Source: Microbacterium testaceum
GTDB taxonomy: Bacteria; Actinomycetota; Actinomycetes; Actinomycetales; Microbacteriaceae
Length of the DNA stretch: 64,000 nt
Reading direction: 5' to 3'
NCBI RefSeq assembly: GCF_003075375.1
Contig: NZ_QDFT01000008.1
Location: 36,736-100,735 of the forward strand
This document shows positions 59,956-64,000 of this stretch, piece by piece (position 1 is the stretch's first letter; each line of letters starts with the position of its first letter). A program made the translations under genes and the position numbers. The notes under the pieces are model-generated. The model worked only from the letters and a program-made list of their open reading frames with translations. It was not told the origin of the DNA and made no database searches.

Positions 59956-60807
59956 ATGCCTACCACTGGCGACATCAACAACTCGCTCAACACGGTCATC
60001 GCGGACTCGCTCAACGAGGTCAACGAGGACAACTCGGTCAACACCGACCTGAGCGCCGAGGACTCCTTCAACGAGACCACCAACGAGACGGTCACCAACG
60101 AGTCGACCGTCGACGTCGACGGCTCGTTCAACGAGGACTCCAACAACGAGTCCACCGTCATCACCGACTCGGGCAACGACAACTCGGACAACTCCGACAA
60201 CTCGGTCGACCTGGACTGGACCGAGGGCTCGTACAACGAGTACACCGACGCCTCCGAGACCGACAACTCGATCAACGCGGGTGTGCGCGAGTACAACACG
60301 GGCTTCGGCGCGTGGGGCGGCGCCTCGGCTGCCGAGTCCGGCGCTGCCGGCTCGGGCCACACCGAGATCTGGAGCAACTCCACCATCCTCGACCAGTCGG
60401 TCAACCAGAACATCGCCGCCGACGGCGCCGTGGGCCAGGCCTTCGGCAACTCGGCCGTCGCGGCCTCGGGCGAGGGCTCGATCGCGGCCGGCGGCGACGT
60501 CGACTGGAGCTACGACGTCGACCAGTCGACCAACATCATCGCCGGTGGCGACATCAACATCGGCAACGAGACCACGGTCACCACGGTCGTCGACTCGTAC
60601 AACGAGTACAACCTCGACTACTCGTACACCGACGAGTCCACCGTGATCGACGTCACCGACTCGTTCAACGACTTCTCGGAGAACTACTCGGCCGACGGCT
60701 CGTTCAACACCTCCGAGGTGTTCGACAGCGAGACCACGATCGACATCGACTACACCGAGGTCGTCGACAGCTTCAACACGGCCGACCTCAACCTGCCCCT
60801 GGCCTGA
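59956..60807 (+). CDS. Asn/Asp/Ser/Thr-rich low-complexity protein 1 (iniB position)
   Basis: A 283-residue, very acidic, hydrophilic protein with no signal peptide, membrane helix, cysteine, lysine-rich region or known domain. Two arms of repeated short phrases (SFNE, NESTV, DNSDNS, DSYNEYN) flank a Gly/Ala/Ser core. That core (YNTGFGAWGG, TILDQSVNQNI, FGNSAVAASGEGSIAAGGDV) is shared with the next gene. ATG 59956 follows GGGATGGG; ATG 59947 in frame is an alternative. Codons are GC-ending like the rest, so it is not foreign. The next gene follows after 29 bp. Role unknown; see the dynamin genes downstream. Confidence 0.8.
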   Translation: MPTTGDINNSLNTVIADSLNEVNEDNSVNTDLSAEDSFNETTNETVTNESTVDVDGSFNEDSNNESTVITDSGNDNSDNSDNSVDLDWTEGSYNEYTDASETDNSINAGVREYNTGFGAWGGASAAESGAAGSGHTEIWSNSTILDQSVNQNIAADGAVGQAFGNSAVAASGEGSIAAGGDVDWSYDVDQSTNIIAGGDINIGNETTVTTVVDSYNEYNLDYSYTDESTVIDVTDSFNDFSENYSADGSFNTSEVFDSETTIDIDYTEVVDSFNTADLNLPLA

Positions 60808-60836
60808 GCCTCTTCAAGAAATAAGGAACGAACATC

Positions 60837-61679
60837 ATGGTGTGGAACATCGGTGACGTGGACGACTCGGGCAACGAGGGCTGGGTCAACGTCGGCAACC
60901 AGTCGACGACGAACAACAGCAACAACCTGGCCGTCGACCTGAACAACGTCGGCAACGTCGACAACACGTTCGAAGAGACCAACACGTCCGACACGACCGT
61001 CGTCGACTCCGGCAACGTCGGTTCGGGCAACACGGACTGGGACATCGACGGCTCGTACAACGACAACTCCGACAACTCGGACAACTCGGTGGACGCGGTG
61101 GTCACGATCGACTCGAACAACACCTACCTGGACGAGTCCTTCGAGGACAACTCGACCAACGCCGGTGTCCGTGCGTACAACACGGGCTTCGAGGGCTTCG
61201 GCGGCTTCGGCGGCGGCGACGCCTCGATCTACAGCCAGGCCACGATCCTCGACCAGTCGGTCAACCAGAACATCCTCGGTGGCGACGTCACCCAGGGCTT
61301 CGCCAACAGCGCCGTCTCGGCGTCGGGCGAGGGTTCGGTCGCCGCGGGTGGCGATGTCTCGATCTCGCGTTCGCTGGACGCGTCGACGAACTTCGACGCC
61401 GAGGGCGACATCAACATCAACAACACCACCGAGCTGACCTCGTACGACAACGTGGGCAACACGACCGACATCTCGGTCGACCTCACCGACGCGTCGCAGG
61501 ACTGGACGATCGACAACTCGTACAACGACGCGTCGACGAACGTCGACCTGACGGACTCGTTCAACGACGACTTCAGCTCGACCGAGTCGGAGGACTGGAC
61601 CATCAACGCCGACGTCATCTGGGGTTCCGGCAACTCCGAGGTCGTCGACGTGCAGCTGCCCGACGACATCGAGGACTGA
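60837..61679 (+). CDS. Asn/Asp/Ser/Thr-rich low-complexity protein 2 (paralogue)
   Basis: A 280-residue paralogue of the preceding gene with the same plan. An N-terminal Asn/Asp-rich arm has GN-type phrases (VDDSGNEGWVNVGNQS). The shared core follows (NAGVRAYNTGFEGFGG, TILDQSVNQNILGGDVTQGF, SAVSASGEGSVAAGGDVS), then a Thr/Asp/Asn-rich arm ending VDVQLPDDIED. No export signal is seen. AAGGAACG precedes the ATG. The pair is followed by a strong hairpin and then two dynamin genes; in mycobacteria the low-complexity IniB precedes dynamins IniA and IniC. Confidence 0.8.
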   Translation: MVWNIGDVDDSGNEGWVNVGNQSTTNNSNNLAVDLNNVGNVDNTFEETNTSDTTVVDSGNVGSGNTDWDIDGSYNDNSDNSDNSVDAVVTIDSNNTYLDESFEDNSTNAGVRAYNTGFEGFGGFGGGDASIYSQATILDQSVNQNILGGDVTQGFANSAVSASGEGSVAAGGDVSISRSLDASTNFDAEGDININNTTELTSYDNVGNTTDISVDLTDASQDWTIDNSYNDASTNVDLTDSFNDDFSSTESEDWTINADVIWGSGNSEVVDVQLPDDIED

Positions 61680-61714
61680 GAGATCATCCGTAACGATCTC
61701 AGCGTCTGAACGGT

Positions 61715-61744
61715 AGCCCTGGGCGGGATTCCCCGCCCGGGGCT
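61715..61744 (+). terminator. Terminator or attenuator between the Asn-rich and dynamin genes
   Basis: AGCCCTGGGCGGG (61715-61727) pairs with CCCGCCCGGGGCT (61732-61744), one G-T wobble, loop ATTC. It suggests that the two Asn-rich genes are transcribed more strongly than, or apart from, the dynamin genes. A smaller AGATC/GATCT repeat lies at 61681-61699. Confidence 0.7.
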
Positions 61745-61807
61745 ATCGTCGTCCCCAGAACCCTTCGACGCCGAAGAGGCGTCGGCATCTACCGAGAGGT
61801 GCCCTGC

Positions 61808-63715
61808 GTGTCCGCACCGGCCCAGCCCACCACGTCCCCCGCCGCTCCCGCCGACGCGAAGAACCCGCCGCCGTCGCCCGCCGAGCTGGCCGCCCTGGTG
61901 GAGCGCGCGCGCCGGTTCTCGGCGGCCGTGGGCCGCGAGGACCTCGCCGAGAAGCTGGGCAACACCCGGTCGCGCCTGCAGGACCCGCACGTGCGGGTCG
62001 TCATCGTCGGTCAGTTCAAGCAGGGCAAGAGCAAGCTGGTCAACGCCCTCATCAACGCTCCCGCGTGCGCCGTCGACGACGACATCGCCACGTCGGTCCC
62101 CACCTCGGTCGGTTACGCCGAAGAGCCCTCCGCCACGGTGCTGGTGCGCCGCGAGAGCGGAGAGGCGCATGAGATCCGCCGCGTCGACATCCCCTTCGAG
62201 CGCCTCTCGGACTACGTCACCGCCCGCGCGGAGGACGAGCAGGAGGGCGACGTCGTCGGCGCCGAGGTGCTGCTTCCCCGGGAGATCCTCAAGGGGGGTC
62301 TGCGCATCGTCGACTCGCCCGGCGTCGGAGGACTCGAGTCCACCCGGTCGCTCGCGACGCTCGCGGCACTGACGACCGCGCACGCGGTGCTGCTCGTCTC
62401 GGACGCCTCGCAGGAGTACACCGAGCCCGAGATCCAGTTCCTGCGCCACGCGATGCGCATCTCGCCGAACGTGGCCGCGGTGCTGTCCAAGACCGACCTG
62501 TACCCGCAGTGGCGCGACATCCAGCGCGTCGACGAAAAGCACCTGAACGAACTGGGCGTCGACATCGACGACGTGCCCGTGTTCGCCGTCTCGAGCGACC
62601 TGCGTCTGCTCGCCGCCGAGCAGCAGGATCGCGAACTCAACGACGAGTCCGGGTTCCCCGAGCTCGTCGCGCACCTGCGCCGCGATGTGCTGGGCAAGGC
62701 CGAGGAGATCAACCGCAAGGGCGCGGTGCACGACCTCATGACGGTGGCCGATCAGCTGTCGCTGACCGTCAAGACCGAGCTGAACGCCCTCGAGCACCCC
62801 GAGGACACGCCGGGCATGATCGCTCGACTCGAGGATGCCAAGGCCAAGGCCGACGACTTCCGCAGCCGCACGAGCCGGTGGCAGGTGACGCTGTCCGACG
62901 GCATCGCCGACCTCATCTCGGACACCGAGCACGACCTGCGCGACCGCCTGCGCAAGGTGCAGCGCGAGGGCGAGGCCGCGATCGACGAGGGCGACCCGGG
63001 CCCCATCTGGGACCAGATCGCCGAGTGGGTCGACCAGCGCGTGAACGCCGCCGTGTCCGAGACGTTCGTCTGGACCAACGAGCGCTCGCAGTGGCTCGCC
63101 GAGCAGGTGGTCGACGAGTTCCGCATGGGCGAGGAGTCCATCCCGCTGATCGACGTCGCCGGCACCGACGGCCTGCTCGACCCGGTCGAGGAGCTGCAGC
63201 ACCTCGACGACGGCAAGATGGGCGCGGCCGAGAAGATCTACATCGGTGTCCGCGGCTCGTACGGCGGTGTGCTGATGGTCGGTCTCGCGACCAGCATCGT
63301 CGGGCTCTCGCTGATCAACCCGCTGTCGCTCCTCGCCGGCGTGCTGGTGGGGCGCCGCGCGTTCCGCGAGGACATGTCGTCGCGTCTGCTGCGCCGTCAG
63401 AACGAGGCGAAGAACCTGCTGCGCCGCCACATCGAGGACACCGTCTTCCAGGTCGGCAAGCAGCTCAAGGACCGCCTGCGCATCGTGCAGCGCACGGCGC
63501 GCGACCACTTCGGCTCGATCGCCGACGAGCTGCACCGCTCGCTCAGCGACTCGGTCCTCGTCGCCAAGCAGGCCGCGGCGAGCTACACCGCCGACCGCGA
63601 CAAGCGCATCCAGCAGCTGCACGCGCAGCTGCGCGACATCGAGGCGCTGCGCGGCCGCATCCCCGCTGCCGAGCTCTCGTCGGGCCGCCCCGCGCGCGCG
63701 GCGGTCACCCGATGA
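61808..63715 (+). CDS. Dynamin-like GTPase (IniA-like)
   Basis: A 635-residue bacterial dynamin. G1 is GQFKQGKS (residues 68-75), G2 Thr is in SVPTSVGY, G3 is DSPGVGG (169-175) and G4 is SKTD (227-230). A helical neck/trunk region follows, with a hydrophobic membrane-insertion segment at about 480-515 (LATSIVGLSLINPLSLLAGV). Such proteins remodel membranes by GTP-driven assembly; mycobacterial IniA has this length and design. GTG 61808 follows GAGAGG. It overlaps the second dynamin gene by 4 bp. No obvious promoter was fixed in the 128-bp gap after the hairpin. Confidence 0.9.
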   Translation: MSAPAQPTTSPAAPADAKNPPPSPAELAALVERARRFSAAVGREDLAEKLGNTRSRLQDPHVRVVIVGQFKQGKSKLVNALINAPACAVDDDIATSVPTSVGYAEEPSATVLVRRESGEAHEIRRVDIPFERLSDYVTARAEDEQEGDVVGAEVLLPREILKGGLRIVDSPGVGGLESTRSLATLAALTTAHAVLLVSDASQEYTEPEIQFLRHAMRISPNVAAVLSKTDLYPQWRDIQRVDEKHLNELGVDIDDVPVFAVSSDLRLLAAEQQDRELNDESGFPELVAHLRRDVLGKAEEINRKGAVHDLMTVADQLSLTVKTELNALEHPEDTPGMIARLEDAKAKADDFRSRTSRWQVTLSDGIADLISDTEHDLRDRLRKVQREGEAAIDEGDPGPIWDQIAEWVDQRVNAAVSETFVWTNERSQWLAEQVVDEFRMGEESIPLIDVAGTDGLLDPVEELQHLDDGKMGAAEKIYIGVRGSYGGVLMVGLATSIVGLSLINPLSLLAGVLVGRRAFREDMSSRLLRRQNEAKNLLRRHIEDTVFQVGKQLKDRLRIVQRTARDHFGSIADELHRSLSDSVLVAKQAAASYTADRDKRIQQLHAQLRDIEALRGRIPAAELSSGRPARAAVTR

Positions 63716-64000
63716 GCGCGGGTCTTCCCGAGGTCGCCCGCATCGTCGACGACGCCCTGGGCGTGTACGCCGACGACGCGGCTGCCGTCGAGGTGCTCGA
63801 GTCGTTCCGCGCGCGCCTGCGCGAGCCCCTGCGGCTCGCCGTGGCCGGCATCGTCAAGGCCGGCAAGTCGACGCTGCTGAACGCCCTGATCGGCGAACGC
63901 ATCGCCCCCACCGACGCGGGGGAGTGCACCCGCACGATCACCTGGTACCGCTACGGCTCGACCGCCCGCGTCGACCTGCGGCTGCACGACGGGCGGCGCA
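63712..64000 (+). CDS. Second dynamin-like GTPase, 5' part only (IniC-like)
   Basis: The 96 visible codons begin with ATG overlapping the previous stop (ATGA) and reach the P-loop GIVKAGKSTLLNALIG, then ECTRTITWYRYG, which may carry the G2 threonine. The gene continues beyond the window. Paired, unequal dynamins encoded head-to-tail are typical for bacteria (IniA/IniC, DynA/DynB), where both subunits assemble together. Size and C-terminus cannot be seen. Confidence 0.85.
   Translation, partial: MSAGLPEVARIVDDALGVYADDAAAVEVLESFRARLREPLRLAVAGIVKAGKSTLLNALIGERIAPTDAGECTRTITWYRYGSTARVDLRLHDGRR

Noticed and set aside
1..64000. Mobile elements, prophage, tRNA or rRNA genes
   Set aside because: I found no transposase or integrase motif, no flanking target duplications, and no cloverleaf or rRNA signature by reading both strands; a tRNAscan/Infernal run would be needed to exclude them fully.

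Overview
The window is high-GC, gene-dense actinobacterial chromosome, most like Microbacterium or a close relative (Microbacteriaceae). The reasons are frequent GTG starts, F420-type oxidoreductases, DUF7882-type proteins paired with MarR regulators, a choice-of-anchor-G-like LPXTG surface protein, and the housekeeping run rplM-rpsI-glmM ... coaA ... glmS-acpS-alr-tsaE-tsaB-rimI-tsaD. I saw no tRNA, rRNA, insertion sequence, prophage or CRISPR array. The species call is inference.

Layout. 1-11.4 kb: small accessory and stress genes. These are two MarR/DUF7882 divergent pairs (66-1034 and 8571-9602), a sigma-region-2-only protein, a 2H phosphoesterase, two flavin/F420-type oxidoreductases, a TerC transporter behind a probable Mn2+ riboswitch, hydrolases, a transglutaminase-like protein and an aldo/keto reductase. 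11.4-14.4 kb: a DivIVA-like coiled-coil protein, a gene-free stretch with a perfect 17-bp hairpin, and a DUF998-like membrane protein. 14.4-34.9 kb: a surface-polysaccharide region. It holds a large LuxR/MalT-type regulator, a Wzz/tyrosine autokinase, two paralogous priming sugar transferases, a low-molecular-weight tyrosine phosphatase, UDP-glucose dehydrogenase and two PIG-L deacetylases (one with a Tat signal). Interleaved are tatA, tatC and a TatB-like gene, plus VanZ, UbiB/ABC1, YihY and small membrane proteins. 35-40 kb: ohrR-ohr with a visible operator, a CBS-domain membrane protein, a lipoprotein, an alpha/beta hydrolase and a CPBP protease.

40.2-58.5 kb: conserved core. rplM-rpsI sit behind a good promoter. 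glmM and glmS supply amino-sugar precursors, coaA starts CoA synthesis, and acpS-alr-tsaE-tsaB-rimI-tsaD form a tightly coupled run, broken once by an antisense hydrolase. Inside the core lies an accessory operon (44966-50813). It encodes a 1333-residue sortase-anchored protein with four Ig-like repeats and a long aspartate-rich repeat tract, then a DUF5819 protein and an HTTM-domain membrane protein, an arrangement that recalls SdpA/SdpB.

58.5-64 kb: a THUMP-like methyltransferase, then two tandem paralogous Asn/Asp/Ser-rich proteins of unknown function, then two overlapping dynamin-like GTPase genes (the second cut by the window edge). Order and sizes recall mycobacterial iniBAC, with the low-complexity proteins in the iniB position. 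This locus and the LPXTG-DUF5819-HTTM operon are the best candidates for an undescribed system.
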